A DNA stretch of 64,000 nt from the NCBI GenBank assembly GCA_944380855.1, contig CALWIW010000003.1, positions 1 through 64,000 of the forward strand. Direction: 5' to 3'. A program made the position numbers and the translations under genes. Source of the stretch: an uncultured Clostridia bacterium. GTDB lineage: Bacteria > Bacillota > Clostridia > Oscillospirales > Acutalibacteraceae. The notes under the pieces were generated by a model. The model did not search any database, had not been told where the DNA came from, and saw only the letters and a program-made list of their open reading frames with translations. Numbering within the stretch: position 1 is the stretch's first letter; every line of letters begins with the position of its first letter. Below, one piece after another: positions 63,635 to 64,000 of the stretch.

Positions 63635-63811
63635 ATGGCAGAAGTTAGACTTAAGGATAACGAATCTCTTGAGAGTGCACTCAGAAGATTTAAAAAGCAG
63701 TGTGCAAGAGCCGGCGTTATTGCTGAGGTACGCAAAAGAGAAGCTTATGAAAAGCCTTCCGTAAAGCGTAAGAAGAAATCCGAAGCAGCTCGCAAACGCA
63801 AATATAAATAA
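63635..63811 (+). CDS. rpsU: Ribosomal protein S21
   Basis: A protein of 58 residues, the usual length. [40 protein letters not shown] and the basic tail [14 protein letters not shown] match S21. GGGAGGG precedes the ATG. It has its own promoter and terminator. Confidence 0.96.
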   Translation: MAEVRLKDNESLESALRRFKKQCARAGVIAEVRKREAYEKPSVKRKKKSEAARKRKYK

Positions 63812-63819
63812 TTAAAAGC

Positions 63820-63854
63820 AAAAAGCGGACAGGAGCTTTCTTGTCCGCTTTTTT
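63820..63854 (+). terminator. Intrinsic terminator after rpsU
   Basis: A perfect 12-bp stem (AAAAAGCGGACA with TGTCCGCTTTTT), a 10-base loop and a T-run, 8 bases after the stop. Confidence 0.92.
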
Positions 63855-63898
63855 ACTGTATAAGAAAAATTTTTTTAATAGTTGGGGAGTTTTGGCAG

Positions 63899-64000
63899 GT
63901 AAAAGTGAAATAAATATAAAATAAAGGTTTATCGTGAACACAGACGTTGGTTCACGGCAAAAAAACAGTTAATCGGACTGTTTTTTGCTTATTCCTGTGT
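63899..64000 (+). repeat. Dispersed intergenic hairpin repeat, copy 3 (cut by window end)
   Basis: From about 63901 the sequence follows copy 1 (from 21576 on). Shared parts include GAACACAGACGT, GGTTCACGGC, the AAAAAACAGT/ACTGTTTTTT hairpin with a changed loop, and CCTGTGT at the very end. Here CGTGAAC/GTTCACG makes a perfect 7-bp first stem. The left end (63855-63900) is diverged or differs. The right two thirds lie beyond the window. Confidence 0.85.

Noticed and set aside
1..64000. CRISPR arrays, tRNA or rRNA genes, phage or transposase genes.
   Set aside because: No regularly spaced repeats, cloverleaf-type sequences or mobile-element proteins were recognised by eye; tRNAscan or similar could still find something missed.

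Overview
The window looks like a chromosomal segment of an anaerobic, spore-forming, plant-polysaccharide-using clostridium of the Ruminococcaceae/Oscillospiraceae type. The grounds are AT-rich DNA with strong Shine-Dalgarno sites, a dockerin-bearing glycoside hydrolase gene, a V/A-type rather than F-type ATPase operon, a cwlJ-gerQ-like spore germination pair, intracellular disaccharide/oligosaccharide phosphorylases and typical Firmicutes housekeeping gene order. No database search was possible, so the taxon is an inference.

Layout. 1-9 kb: the end of an ABC ATPase gene and its FtsX-type permease; a secreted F5/8-GH43-dockerin gene broken by one stop and one frameshift; two divergent XRE-type regulators; a DUF2079 membrane protein. 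9-20.5 kb: a pyridoxal/pyridoxamine kinase gene facing a nine-gene V-type ATPase operon (minus strand, order G/H-C-I-K-F-E-A-B-D) with a near-consensus promoter, then an ACT-domain/UPF0210 pair. 20.7-30 kb: a PHP phosphatase, cwlJ-gerQ, hemW, prfC, a Prok-RING membrane protein, prfB and an ApgM-type phosphoglycerate mutase. 30-34.3 kb: a minus-strand ABC exporter cassette with a lipoprotein and a membrane-anchored protein, then an AllA-like protein. 34.5-43.7 kb: a carbohydrate locus of two large phosphorylase-like enzymes, a sugar-binding lipoprotein and two permeases. 43.9-63.8 kb: housekeeping genes, all plus strand: infC-rpmI-rplT behind an L20-type leader, an rRNA methylase, dprA, topA, trmFO, plsX, rnc, a radical SAM protein, smc, ftsY, rdgB, yhbY, nadD, yqeK, rsfS, leuS and rpsU.

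How parts work together. The sugar-binding protein and permeases should import an oligosaccharide that the two cytosolic enzymes cleave with phosphate, saving ATP. The transporter ATPase is not encoded here and is presumably shared. The two sugar transcription units share a roughly 33-bp sequence just upstream of their promoters, suggesting one regulator. The V-type ATPase couples ATP to ion gradient. cwlJ-gerQ belongs to cortex hydrolysis in germinating spores.

The least explained structure is a dispersed intergenic repeat of about 230 bp with several conserved hairpins. Two full copies lie at 21.55-21.78 kb (plus) and 26.04-26.27 kb (minus). A third copy is cut by the window end. Both full copies sit between a stop codon and a terminator-like hairpin. 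No CRISPR array, tRNA, rRNA, transposase or phage gene was recognised.
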